Shown here piece after piece: positions 37,624-48,966 of a DNA stretch of 64,000 nucleotides. The stretch lies in the NCBI RefSeq assembly GCF_000010725.1, contig NC_013857.1, positions 310,001 to 374,000 of the forward strand, written 5' to 3'. A program made the translations under genes and the position numbers. The stretch's first letter is position 1; every line of letters starts with the position of its first letter. The notes under the pieces were generated by a model. It saw only the letters and a program-made list of their open reading frames with translations. It was not told the origin of the DNA and made no database searches. The stretch is from Azospirillum sp. B510 (GTDB lineage: Bacteria; Pseudomonadota; Alphaproteobacteria; Azospirillales; Azospirillaceae).

Positions 37624-40600
37624 CTACCCCCCCGGCGGCACGATCCGCCAGATCGCCGCCGGGTTGCGTTGGGGATCGAGCCAGACATGCTGGAACTTGC
37701 CGATCCAGGTGAAGCGGTGGCCACTGAACAGATCCTCGACCTGGACATGGGCGCCGTCGGACAGGCCCAATTCCCACAGCGGCACCTCGATGGTCCCGCC
37801 ATGGCTGTTGTGGGGATCGAGATTGACCGCGATCAGGATCACATTGTCCTTCGTCGCCGTCATCTTGCCGTAGAGCAGGATGTTGTCGTCGAAGGCGTTG
37901 TAGAAACGCAGGTTGGTGAATTGCTGAAGCGCCGGATTCTCGCGGCGGATGCGGTTGATGGCGGTCACATAGTCGCGGATGTTGCCGGGCTGGTTCCAAT
38001 CCCAATGCCGGATCTCGTATTTCTCTGAATGGTTGTATTCCTCCTTGCCGGGATAGGCCTCGGCCTCGCACAGCAGATAGGGACCATAAAGACCGTAGAC
38101 GCCGGCCAGCGTCGCCGCCAGAACCGCCCGCATCATGTGGGCCGCCCGTCCGCCCTCGGTCAGAATCCTGGGCAGGATGTCCGGCGTGTTGGCGAAGAAG
38201 TTGGGCCGCATATACTCCTTCGACTCCCCCTGCGTCAGCTCCGTCAGATACTCGGTCAACTCCTGCTTGGTGTTCCGCCAAGTGAAATAGCTGTAGGACT
38301 GGGTGAAGCCGACCTTGGCCAGCCGCTTCATCAGCTTGGGCCGGGTGAAGGCCTCGGCCAGGAACAGCGCGTCGGGGTAGCGGTCCTGCACTTCGCGGAT
38401 CATCCATTCCCAGAAGGGAAAGGGCTTGGTGTGCGGGTTGTCGACGCGGAAGATGCGCACGCCCTCGCCGCACCACATCAGCACCACATCGCGCAGCGCG
38501 TACCACAGGCCGGGATAGGACTGGCGATAGAAGCTGACATTGACGATGTCCTGATACTTCTTCGGCGGATTCTCGGCGTAGCGGATGCTGCCGTCGGGCC
38601 GCCAATAAAACCAGTGCGGATGCTCCTTCACCCAGGGATGGTCGGGCGAGCATTGGACGGCGAAATCCAGCGCGATCTCGATCCCGTGCCGCCTGGCCTC
38701 GCGCACCAGCCGGCGGAAGCCGTCGAAATCGCCGATCATCGGGTCGATGGCGTCGTGTCCGCCCTCCTCGGCACCGATGGCATAGGGCACGCCGGGATCG
38801 TCGGGGCCGGGATTCAGCGTGTTGTTCCTGCCCTTGCGGAAGGCGCGGCCGATGGGGTGGATCGGCGGGAAATACAGCACATCGAACCCCATGTCGCGCA
38901 CCATCGGCAGCAGGTTCACCACGTCGTCGAAATTGCCCGGCCGTGACGGATCGGGCGAGGCCGAACGCGGGAAGATCTCGAACCAAGCCGAATAGGCGCC
39001 GGCGGTGCGGTCGACATGGACCTCCAGATCCCGGACATAGCGCGACCTGTATTGCCGCTCACCATACCGCGCCATGACACGGCGCGGCTCGTCCGACAGG
39101 GCGTAATCGATGGCCTCCCGGCCGGAAAGCTCCCGCATGCGCCCGATCACCGCCTGGAGAGCCGCGCCCCCGTCACCAAGGTTCAGGTCCAGCGACTGTT
39201 CGACGAAATGGCGGCCCTCGGCCAGTTCCAGATCGACGACCAGTCCGGCATCGACCTTTTTCTTGAAATCGGCGCGCCAGCTTTCCCACACGTCGCGCCA
39301 CGCCTCGATGCTGTAGGTGTAGCGGGCGTTGCGGGTCAGCGGCACCCGGCCGACCCAGCGGTCATTCTCGTGGAGGCGCATCGGCGCCTCGCTCCAGTCG
39401 TCATCGCCATCCGCCCGGTAGAGGACGGAGGCCGCCAGCACGAAGGTGCCGTCGGTATAGATGTCGGCCCAAACCTCCATCACGTCGCCGACCGCCCGCT
39501 TGATGGCGAAACGACCGCCGTCCAGCTCCGGATAGACGGCCTCGATGGTCATGCGGCCGGCGGCGAGGGAATCCATCCACTCCCGCTCCTCCACTTCATG
39601 CAGTTCGACCGCATGGCTGCGGGCGGCGCGGGCGCGGAAAACGCGCAGTTCCATCGGGCGCAGCGTCATGGCCGCACCCGGCTCCATCGCCAACGGTTCG
39701 GCCTCCGGCGTCACGTCCTCGAACGCCTCGTATGTGCCGCCGGTGGCTGCCAGCACCGGACCGACATCCACATCATGCGCGCGGTTCTCGTCCGGATTCA
39801 GCAACAGGATCGCGCAGGCGTCGGGCTGGTCGAGGGCGGCGCCATCCACCTGCCGGATCAGCCCCAGCACCGGATTGTGGGGCGAGGTGACGCGGCGCTG
39901 CGGCCCCTCGACATTCAGCGCCGGGGTGGCGGCCTTCATCGCGTTGACGGCACCGATGAAGCCGGTCAGGTCCAGCTTCGGCGGTTCCCAATCGGCGGGG
40001 CTGCTGCGCACCACATCCAGCTTGCGGGTGAAGCCATATTCGAACCCCACCGGCATCATCACACCGGTGGAGAAGCTGGCGGCGAACAGGTAATGCATCT
40101 TCAACTGGGCGGCCAGCCGCACGGCGTCCTGGCTGCCGACCTCCGCCGCCAGCCGGTCGGTGTCATGGCTTTCGGGAAAGGCGACGGACGGTGCGATCCA
40201 GCGGAACGCCTCATACTGGTCCAGCAGCCAGTCGGCCTTGAAATCCCACCATTTGGCGCTGTTGAACAGGAAATCGAAGCCGGCGCCGCATAGCTCGCGC
40301 ACCTGCTCCACCGTGCAGCCCAACGTCTCGGCGAAGAATTTCACCTCCGGATTCACCGCATGGGCGGCATCGATCAGGCTTCTCCACACCTCCATTGGAA
40401 CCTGATAGGCGGCATCGCAGCGGAACCCCCGCACGCCCAGCCCGATATGATGGCGCAGATAGTCGGACCAGTAGCCGACCAGTCCGGCCCGCGACTCCGC
40501 CCGGTCATAGTCGAGGGAGGCGAGATCGCCCCACACCGTGACATGGGCAGTGTCGTTGGGATCGACGGCGCCGGGGCGGTGCAGATCGCCGTCGGGACCG

Positions 40601-40944
40601 CGCTTGTACCAGTCGGGGTGATGCTCGACCAGCAGGGCGTCGCGCGCGGTGTGGTTGATGACGAGATCCATCATCACCGACTGGCCATGCGCCGCGGCCT
40701 CCGCGATGAATCGGCGCAGCAACTCGTCATCGCCGTCGGAGGATCCGCCGCGCAGGGCGTCATGCAGCCGGTACGGATCCTTGATGGCATAGAGGCTGCC
40801 CGAGAAGCCGGGCTGATGGATCGGGTTCAGGAAGATCCAATCGAAACCCATCCCCTGGATCCGCGGCAGATGTCCCGCCCAATCGCGGACGGGACCGGCC
40901 AGGGTCGGAAACAGGTTGTAGATGCGCGGTCCGACGATGCTCAT
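37624..40944 (-). CDS. GH13 amylase-like domain fused to GlgE maltosyltransferase
   Basis: 1106 residues, against about 660-700 for ordinary GlgE. The N-terminal 435 residues form a complete GH13 barrel with GFRCDAAY (Asp177), FFAETLG (Glu206) and PESHDTD (Asp261) in the catalytic positions. Residues 450-1106 are GlgE (alpha-1,4-glucan:maltose-1-phosphate maltosyltransferase, GH13_3), with its N-terminal beta domain and catalytic Asp835 (FRVDNPH), Glu864 (LAEAFTRPK) and Asp922 (NTPDIL). GlgE elongates alpha-glucan from maltose 1-phosphate. The appended domain may trim, branch or recycle the glucan. No treS, pep2 or glgB is adjacent. AAGGGGG precedes ATG 40944. Confidence 0.9.
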   Translation of the reverse strand: MSIVGPRIYNLFPTLAGPVRDWAGHLPRIQGMGFDWIFLNPIHQPGFSGSLYAIKDPYRLHDALRGGSSDGDDELLRRFIAEAAAHGQSVMMDLVINHTARDALLVEHHPDWYKRGPDGDLHRPGAVDPNDTAHVTVWGDLASLDYDRAESRAGLVGYWSDYLRHHIGLGVRGFRCDAAYQVPMEVWRSLIDAAHAVNPEVKFFAETLGCTVEQVRELCGAGFDFLFNSAKWWDFKADWLLDQYEAFRWIAPSVAFPESHDTDRLAAEVGSQDAVRLAAQLKMHYLFAASFSTGVMMPVGFEYGFTRKLDVVRSSPADWEPPKLDLTGFIGAVNAMKAATPALNVEGPQRRVTSPHNPVLGLIRQVDGAALDQPDACAILLLNPDENRAHDVDVGPVLAATGGTYEAFEDVTPEAEPLAMEPGAAMTLRPMELRVFRARAARSHAVELHEVEEREWMDSLAAGRMTIEAVYPELDGGRFAIKRAVGDVMEVWADIYTDGTFVLAASVLYRADGDDDWSEAPMRLHENDRWVGRVPLTRNARYTYSIEAWRDVWESWRADFKKKVDAGLVVDLELAEGRHFVEQSLDLNLGDGGAALQAVIGRMRELSGREAIDYALSDEPRRVMARYGERQYRSRYVRDLEVHVDRTAGAYSAWFEIFPRSASPDPSRPGNFDDVVNLLPMVRDMGFDVLYFPPIHPIGRAFRKGRNNTLNPGPDDPGVPYAIGAEEGGHDAIDPMIGDFDGFRRLVREARRHGIEIALDFAVQCSPDHPWVKEHPHWFYWRPDGSIRYAENPPKKYQDIVNVSFYRQSYPGLWYALRDVVLMWCGEGVRIFRVDNPHTKPFPFWEWMIREVQDRYPDALFLAEAFTRPKLMKRLAKVGFTQSYSYFTWRNTKQELTEYLTELTQGESKEYMRPNFFANTPDILPRILTEGGRAAHMMRAVLAATLAGVYGLYGPYLLCEAEAYPGKEEYNHSEKYEIRHWDWNQPGNIRDYVTAINRIRRENPALQQFTNLRFYNAFDDNILLYGKMTATKDNVILIAVNLDPHNSHGGTIEVPLWELGLSDGAHVQVEDLFSGHRFTWIGKFQHVWLDPQRNPAAIWRIVPPGG

Positions 40945-41176
40945 GGAACCCCCTTGCTTGGCCCTGCTTCCCCGTTGACAGCCTGCCGCTCCCCGTTGTG
41001 GGATCGGCCAAGCGGCAGCGGCGCTGTTCCCTTCAAGGGCGCATCGGCGCCGACGCCACGGCCGACACCATGCCCCCGCGGGTCAACCCGCCGGGGCGGT
41101 GAAGGTTCCGCCCGCCCGATCGGGAGCCCCCAACATCGGGAACCCGCCCCACCCCAACCAGCACAGGATGCAGCGC
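40945..41176. promoter_or_regulatory. Divergent promoter region glgE fusion / ppk2
   Basis: 232 bp between divergent starts. GC-rich with no recognised operator; it must carry promoters for both genes. Confidence 0.35.
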
Positions 41177-41998
41177 ATGGCCGAGAAGCCCGGCAAGGTC
41201 TCCAAAATCCGCCTCGGTAAACTGGACCAGGACAAGCTGCGGATCGAAACCGCGGAGGAGTATGACCGCCGACTCGGCAAGCTCCAGAAGGAGCTGCTGC
41301 ACATCCAGCAGACCTATTGGCACGAGAAGCGCCGCGCCATCGTGGTGTTCGAGGGGTGGGACGCGGCCGGCAAGGGCGGGGCCATTCGTCGCATGACCGA
41401 GCCGCTCGACCCCCGCGGCTTCCATGTCTGGCCGATCTCCGCCCCGACGGCGGAGGAGCAGGGCAAGCATTACCTCTACCGCTTCTGGACCAAGCTGCCG
41501 GCGGCCGGCACCTTCGCCATCTTCGACCGGTCCTGGTACGGGCGCGTCATGGTGGAGCGGGTGGAGCAGTTCGCGACCAAGGACCAGTGGAAGCGCGCCT
41601 ATGCCGAGATCAACGAATTCGAACGGCTCCTGACCGACGACGGCGTCCGCATCATCAAGCTGTTCCTGCACATCACGCCGGAAGAACAGCTTGAGCGTTT
41701 CCGCGAGCGGATGAAGAACCCCTACAAGCGCTGGAAGCTGACCGAGGAGGATCTGCGCAACCGCGCCAAATGGGACGAGTACGTCAAGGCGGCGGAAGCG
41801 ATGTTCGACCGCACTTCGACCCCGCAGGCACCATGGCATGCGGTGGCGGCCAACTCCAAATGGCACGCCCGCCTCAAGGTCCTGGAGACCGTCACCACCG
41901 CCCTTAAGCAGGGCGTGAACATCGCCCCGCCTCCGGTCAACGGCAACGTCGCGAAGATCGCCGCCGAAATCCTCGGCATTCACCCGGAACAGGCGTAA
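41177..41998 (+). CDS. Polyphosphate kinase 2 family protein
   Basis: 273 residues from ATG 41177; in-frame ATGs upstream add only low-complexity residues. This is a single-domain PPK2, which moves phosphate between polyphosphate and nucleotides in the cytosol. Signatures are Walker A GWDAAGKGGAI (60-70), Walker B-like FDRSWYGRV (about 117) and the lid-module segment KNPYKRWKLTEEDL (about 180). Class I versus class III (AMP, ADP or both as acceptor) cannot be settled by eye. It is divergent to the glgE fusion, so two storage-polymer enzymes share a promoter region. Confidence 0.93.
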   Translation: MAEKPGKVSKIRLGKLDQDKLRIETAEEYDRRLGKLQKELLHIQQTYWHEKRRAIVVFEGWDAAGKGGAIRRMTEPLDPRGFHVWPISAPTAEEQGKHYLYRFWTKLPAAGTFAIFDRSWYGRVMVERVEQFATKDQWKRAYAEINEFERLLTDDGVRIIKLFLHITPEEQLERFRERMKNPYKRWKLTEEDLRNRAKWDEYVKAAEAMFDRTSTPQAPWHAVAANSKWHARLKVLETVTTALKQGVNIAPPPVNGNVAKIAAEILGIHPEQA

Positions 41999-42098
41999 GC
42001 ACTGCCCTCCCTAATCCGTCATGCCCTTCGCGGGACAGGCGGAGGAGATCAGGCCCGGTGTGCGGATCGCCGGGCGCGATCCCGCATCGCACCCGGCG

Positions 42099-44258
<2,160 letters not shown>

Positions 44259-44483
44259 GGTCCCCTCCCTGCTTTCCCGCGTCTTTCGGGCCTCCCTTTT
44301 TCAGGAGCGTCCCGATGCGCCGATTGTCCTTGGACAGGGATGTGGAGGCTCTTGGCCAAATCATCCGTATCAAGGATTGTTTGTATAGAAAATTATAAGC
44401 CGGGCCGGGGCGGGAGGGGTAGTAGCGGAATACTCTATGGCCATTTTCCCATTTTTGTCGCCGAAGGTGGAAGGGAGGCGGGA

Positions 44484-46148
44484 TCAGGTTCGCCCATACC
44501 GTTCCATTCCGCCGCCGCGCGCCGGGCCGGCGGTGGGATCGATGTCATCGGGGATGTCGGCGATGAGGGTATGGGTGGTCAGCACCAGCTTGGCCACCGA
44601 CACCGCGTTCAACAGGGCGAGCGAGGTCACCCTGACCGGATCGATGATGCCGGCGGCGAACAGGTCGCCGAAGCGGCCGGTGCGGGCGTCGAAGCCCGAG
44701 CCGTCGGGAAGCGCCGCGATCCGGGCGGCGACCCCGGCCCCATCCAGGCCGCCATTCTCCGCGATGCAGAGCAGGGGTTGCAGCATCGCCCGCCTCACCA
44801 ACCGTACCCCGTCGGCCAGGGCGGCGCCCCCGCCTCCCGCCACATCCTCCGCCAGGTGGTCGAGCAGCGGGGCGATGCGGGCCAGCGCGGTGCCGCCGCC
44901 GGGCACCACCCCTTCGGCCAGCGCGGCGCGGGCGGCGGCGAGCGAATCCTCCAGCAGTTGGGCGGTGCGCTTCTGCTCCACCGGCGTGGCGCCGCCGACC
45001 TCGATCAGGGCGGTACCGTGGGTCAGCTTGGCCAGCCGCTGGGACAGCTTGTCCCGCTCGATGTTGGGCGGCGCCTCCTCCCACTGGCGCTGCACCAGGG
45101 CGCGGCGGGCCGCCAGCGCGTCGGCGTCGCCATGCCCGCGCAGGATGCTGGTGCGGCCGGCGGTCACCTCGATGCGGTCGGCGCTCCCCAGATCCTCCGC
45201 CGACACGGCGTCGAGGCGCCCGCCGAGATCGCGGGCGATCACCCGCCCGCCGGTCAGGATCGCCATGTCCTCCATCATCGCCTGACGCCAATGGCCGAAT
45301 TCCGGCGGATTGATCGCCACCACAGTGGCGCGTCCGTCGCGGCGCAACGCCATCAGCGCCGCCACCACCTCAGGCGCCACATTGTCGGCGACGATCAGCA
45401 GCGGCCGATGTCCGGCGGCGATGCGGTCGACCAGACGGAGGACCGGTGCCGGATCGGCGATCTTATGGTCGGTCAGCAGGATATAGGGCCGGTCCAGCAC
45501 CGCCGTCTGGCCGGTCGGCTCGGTCGCCATGTGATGGGAGAGAAAGCCGCGGTCCAGCACCATGCCCTCCAGCACATGCAGCGCCGTCGGCGCGCCCGGC
45601 TGGCCATAGTCGATGTCGATCACCCCCTCCGCCCCGACCCGGCGCAGGGCATCCGCCACCAGCCGGCCGAGCGCCGGATCGGTCGCGGCGACGGTCGCCA
45701 CCTGCTCCAGCCGGGCGTGGCTGTCCAGCGGCCGGGCCATGTGGCGGAGTTGGTCGAGGACGAAGCCGCAGGCGCGCTCCATCCCCTCGATCAGCTCGAC
45801 CGACCCGTGCCCCGAACCATCGCCATCCGCCAGCACGGCGACGCCATCCTGGATCAGCGCGTCGGCCAGCACGGTCGCGGTGGTGGTGCCGTCGCCGGCC
45901 ACATCGTTGGTCTGTTTCGACACCTCGCGCACCACCTGGGCGCCCATATTCTCGAAGCGGCAAGGCAGCTCGATCTCCGCCGCGATGCTGACGCCGTCGC
46001 GCGAGATCATCGGCGTGCCGATGGGACGGTCGATGATCGCGTTGGTCCCCTTCGGCCCCAGGGTGCCGCGCACCGCCAGCGCCAGCTTGCCCACCCCACG
46101 GGCAAGCGCGGCCCGCGCCTCGGCACGGTGCAGCATCATCTTCGGCAT
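44484..46148 (-). CDS. GroEL-like chaperonin dedicated to the diiron monooxygenase
   Basis: 554 residues from ATG 46148 (AAGGA upstream). Full GroEL-type chaperonin: TLGPKGTNAII (about 30), AGDGTTTATVLA (about 84) and the ATPase Asp in LLEDSLAAARAAL followed by EGVVPGGGTAL (about 400). The sequence is divergent from housekeeping GroEL, and the C-terminus ends in RGGGMERYGRT rather than a GGM repeat tail. No groES is adjacent. In actinobacterial mim/prm operons a similar chaperonin is needed to fold the large hydroxylase subunit, and the same role is inferred here. It is the fifth gene of the operon. Confidence 0.93.
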   Translation of the reverse strand: MPKMMLHRAEARAALARGVGKLALAVRGTLGPKGTNAIIDRPIGTPMISRDGVSIAAEIELPCRFENMGAQVVREVSKQTNDVAGDGTTTATVLADALIQDGVAVLADGDGSGHGSVELIEGMERACGFVLDQLRHMARPLDSHARLEQVATVAATDPALGRLVADALRRVGAEGVIDIDYGQPGAPTALHVLEGMVLDRGFLSHHMATEPTGQTAVLDRPYILLTDHKIADPAPVLRLVDRIAAGHRPLLIVADNVAPEVVAALMALRRDGRATVVAINPPEFGHWRQAMMEDMAILTGGRVIARDLGGRLDAVSAEDLGSADRIEVTAGRTSILRGHGDADALAARRALVQRQWEEAPPNIERDKLSQRLAKLTHGTALIEVGGATPVEQKRTAQLLEDSLAAARAALAEGVVPGGGTALARIAPLLDHLAEDVAGGGGAALADGVRLVRRAMLQPLLCIAENGGLDGAGVAARIAALPDGSGFDARTGRFGDLFAAGIIDPVRVTSLALLNAVSVAKLVLTTHTLIADIPDDIDPTAGPARGGGMERYGRT

Positions 46149-46235
46149 GGCGTCCTTCCCTTCCATTCTTGATTTTGCGGATTTGAAAAAGAGGCGGAGC
46201 CCGCTGGACCTGATGCGGCCTCCGCCTTCCCGAGG

Positions 46236-46592
46236 TCACTCGTAGGCCAGCGCGTCGTCCATGTTGCCGAAGAGGACGACCGTGTCCTCGTCGATCATGA
46301 CCATGCGGCCGTAGTGGGTGGAGGTGGAGATCTCGAAGATGTGCGGGGTCATCTCGCGACCCAGCGCTTCGCCGATCTCGCTCATCCTGAACTCGATCTT
46401 GCCCTCGCCATCGATGCGGATCATCGCCGGCAGATAGGTGACGGTGATGCCGGGCTTGCTTTCCATCACCTCGGCGATGCAGCGCGCCTCGACGCTGTCA
46501 TTCATCGTCACGCCGCATTGATGGGAGATGGTGCCGTCCTGGGTGATGTCCTTCAGCGGCTTGAAAAGCTGCTGCACGGTGGTGACGCTCAT
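46236..46592 (-). CDS. prmD: Diiron monooxygenase coupling/effector protein (MmoB/DmpM family)
   Basis: 118 residues. The small cofactor-free regulatory protein binds the hydroxylase and tunes oxygen activation. The MmoB/DmpM family pattern is visible: NDSVEARCIAEVMESKPGI (about 31-49), TYLPAMIRIDGEG (about 52-64) and the C-terminal STHYGRMVMIDEDTVVLFG. It lies 36 bp after the small hydroxylase gene and 87 bp before the chaperonin gene. The symbol follows the propane monooxygenase order ABCD; mimD would be equally valid. Confidence 0.92.
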   Translation of the reverse strand: MSVTTVQQLFKPLKDITQDGTISHQCGVTMNDSVEARCIAEVMESKPGITVTYLPAMIRIDGEGKIEFRMSEIGEALGREMTPHIFEISTSTHYGRMVMIDEDTVVLFGNMDDALAYE

Positions 46593-46628
46593 GGTTTTCG
46601 TCCTCGTCTGGCGGAGATGCGGGAAGAT

Positions 46629-47768
46629 TCACTCGGCCGCGGTGCCGTTGACCTGAGCGGTGACCGCGGCGGCCGGCTGCCCGACCTCGACCGGCGGCAG
46701 GGCCGGCAGACCGGCGTCGATGCCGATCTCGCGCCCGATGGCGGCGACGCGGTCGCGCGCCCGCTCGAACGCCTCCCCGAAGCTCGCCACCTTGACCCTG
46801 GGCAGCGACCACAGTGGCTGAAGCTGAAGCGCCGCCTTCACCGCCAGCCCACCGTGATGGGCGAACCAGCTTTGCAGCATGGTCCGGTTGTCCTCGCCAT
46901 GGGCCGGGTCGCGCAGCAGCAGGGCGAACAGCTCCACCGCGTTGGCGAGGTTCCGCTCATAGTCGGCCTCGGCCGCCGAGATGACCGACGGGGTGGAAAA
47001 GTCGTTCTGCGCCGCCGCAACCTGCATGACGAAGCCGCTGCGGAACAGCTCGCCGACCAGCGGCTCGAAGACGAGGTTGACGGCGAAAACCTGTTCCAGG
47101 AAATCCGTGGCGGCGCGGATATGCTCCACCGCCTCGCGGCAGGGTTGCCAGATCGGGTCGTCCAGCCAATGCGCCTTGCCGGCATCGAGGTCGAAAGTCC
47201 CGATATCGCTGCCGACCTCGGCCAGATAGAGCGTCAGATCCTGGGCGAAACGCAGCTTGTAGGAGGCGTTGGTCAAGATGGCGTTGTTGACCATCTGGGT
47301 GTAGCCATAGCGCTGCGCCCGCATCAGCGCGGTGCCAAGCCCATATTCGGCATGCTTGAAGGCGCCGACATGGTTCTGGAGCACGGCGACCCAGGCCTTG
47401 TCGAAGCGTTGGGGCGCACCGGCGCGCCGCGCGTTCTCCACCACATTCTGAATCATGCCGACGATGGTGGACTGGCGCTGGTAATGGGTGCGCTCCCATT
47501 CCTGGTCGGGCGCGCGGAAGCCATGCCAGTCCGCGCATTTCAGCGCGGTCCAGTCCTTGGAATAGGTGGGCGTGCCGTCGCCGAAGGAGATGATCCAGTT
47601 CTGGAGCAGGTAGCGCTCCGGATCGGGCTGGACGTCGACGGTCACATCCTCGTAATGGGTGGCCTTGCGGCCCTTCGGCTCGAAATAATTGTAACGGCGG
47701 CTGTCGGAGCCCGGAAAGATCTTGGCGCCGGCGGCGGCGGATGCTGTCGCGGTGTCCTGCATGGTCAT
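46629..47768 (-). CDS. prmC: Soluble diiron monooxygenase small hydroxylase subunit
   Basis: 379 residues, GGGAGGAA before ATG 47768. This is the beta-type subunit of the hydroxylase, with a ferritin-like helical fold but no metal site. Typical segments are RRYNYFEPKGRKATHYEDVTVD (about 24-45; an N-terminal arm that wraps the large subunit), DWHGFRAPDQEW, and a helical core with LQNHVGAFKHAEYGLG (about 130). It forms the alpha2beta2 hydroxylase with the large subunit encoded two genes upstream. Spacing to the reductase gene is 32 bp. The gene order large-reductase-small-coupling is that of prmABCD/mimABCD. Confidence 0.93.
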   Translation of the reverse strand: MTMQDTATASAAAGAKIFPGSDSRRYNYFEPKGRKATHYEDVTVDVQPDPERYLLQNWIISFGDGTPTYSKDWTALKCADWHGFRAPDQEWERTHYQRQSTIVGMIQNVVENARRAGAPQRFDKAWVAVLQNHVGAFKHAEYGLGTALMRAQRYGYTQMVNNAILTNASYKLRFAQDLTLYLAEVGSDIGTFDLDAGKAHWLDDPIWQPCREAVEHIRAATDFLEQVFAVNLVFEPLVGELFRSGFVMQVAAAQNDFSTPSVISAAEADYERNLANAVELFALLLRDPAHGEDNRTMLQSWFAHHGGLAVKAALQLQPLWSLPRVKVASFGEAFERARDRVAAIGREIGIDAGLPALPPVEVGQPAAAVTAQVNGTAAE

Positions 47769-47800
47769 CGTCGTTCCTCCCGTATTTGCGCAAGCCCGGC

Positions 47801-48859
47801 TCAGCGGGTGGCGGGGGTGAATTTGTCGAAATAGACGCGCGCGGACTCGACACCGGCCATCTGCAAGACCGGCAGCACCGCGTCGATCATCGGCGGCGGC
47901 CCGCAGGAAAAGACGTCCGCCGCCTCCACCTCATCCATGGTGGACAGGTGCCGGCGCAGCACCTCGTGGATGAAGCCGGTCTCGCCGGTCCAGCCGTCGC
48001 CCTCCTCGGCATGCGACAGGGCGGGGATGAAGGCGAAGTCCGGCAGGCTGCGGGCGAATTCCTCGAACAGGTCGAGGTGGAACAGGTCCCGGCGGCTGCG
48101 GGCGCCGTAGAAGAAGCGCACCGGCCGCGTCTCGCCGCTGGTGGCCTGATCGCGCAGGATCGACAGCAGCGGCGCCATGCCCGACCCGCCGCCGACCAGG
48201 ATCATCGGCCCGTCCCGCCCCTCGCGGCGGAAGCAGGTGCCGTAGGGACCGCGAACACTCACCCGGTCGCCGACCGACAGGCCGCCGTCCAGCTGGCGGG
48301 AAAAGGCGCCGTCCGGGTATTTCTTGATGATGAACTCCAGCCGGTTACCGTCCACCGGCGGGTTGCCCATCGAGAAGGAGCGGGTCAGGCCGATGCCGGG
48401 CAACGTGATGTCGACATACTGCCCTGCCCAGAACTTCATCGGCTGGTCGAGGTCCAGCGCGATGGCGACGATGTCATGGGTCAGCGGCCCCACCGCCGCC
48501 AGCCGCGCGTTGAAATCCTTCACCGGGATGGAGCGGGACAGCAGATCCTCGTCGTAATTCAGCAGTTCGACCGCCACGTCGCTGTAGGCCAGCGAGCGGC
48601 AAAGCAGGATGTGGTTGCTGTCGCGTTCCGGATCGGAGAGCGCGAAGGTGGAGTATTTCAGCATCTCGACATCGCCGTCGATCAGCAGGCATTTGCAGGC
48701 GGAGCATTGCCCCTCCTTGCAGCCATGCATCAGCGAGACGCCCTGGCGGAAGGCCGCGTCGAGGATGGTTTCCCCTTCCGCGACCTCCATTTCGATGCCG
48801 ACCGGTTCCAGCCGCACCGTGTGGACGGCCGGGTTGTTGTGCAGCGCTTGTGCGGTCAT
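47801..48859 (-). CDS. prmB: Diiron monooxygenase NADH reductase component
   Basis: 352 residues from ATG 48859; the longer frame upstream is non-homologous. It passes electrons from NAD(P)H to the hydroxylase. An N-terminal plant-type 2Fe-2S domain (about 10-95) has the Cys ligands CKEGQCSACKC and a fourth Cys in HILLCRSLAY. The FAD-binding domain (about 105-205) has RSFSMGNPP. The NAD domain (about 210-345) has VGGGSGMAPLLSIL and the C-terminal FSCGPPPMIDAV. A 107-bp gap with a C/G-rich hairpin-like sequence separates it from the large-subunit gene. Confidence 0.94.
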   Translation of the reverse strand: MTAQALHNNPAVHTVRLEPVGIEMEVAEGETILDAAFRQGVSLMHGCKEGQCSACKCLLIDGDVEMLKYSTFALSDPERDSNHILLCRSLAYSDVAVELLNYDEDLLSRSIPVKDFNARLAAVGPLTHDIVAIALDLDQPMKFWAGQYVDITLPGIGLTRSFSMGNPPVDGNRLEFIIKKYPDGAFSRQLDGGLSVGDRVSVRGPYGTCFRREGRDGPMILVGGGSGMAPLLSILRDQATSGETRPVRFFYGARSRRDLFHLDLFEEFARSLPDFAFIPALSHAEEGDGWTGETGFIHEVLRRHLSTMDEVEAADVFSCGPPPMIDAVLPVLQMAGVESARVYFDKFTPATR

Positions 48860-48966
48860 GGTCTGTCGATCTCCGCAGGCGATGTCCGCCTGTGATGTCC
48901 GCGGCGGATCCCGTTCCCCCTCTCCATCCGGAAAGGGGGGGCGGGCACGAATGAACAGGCGGGGGA

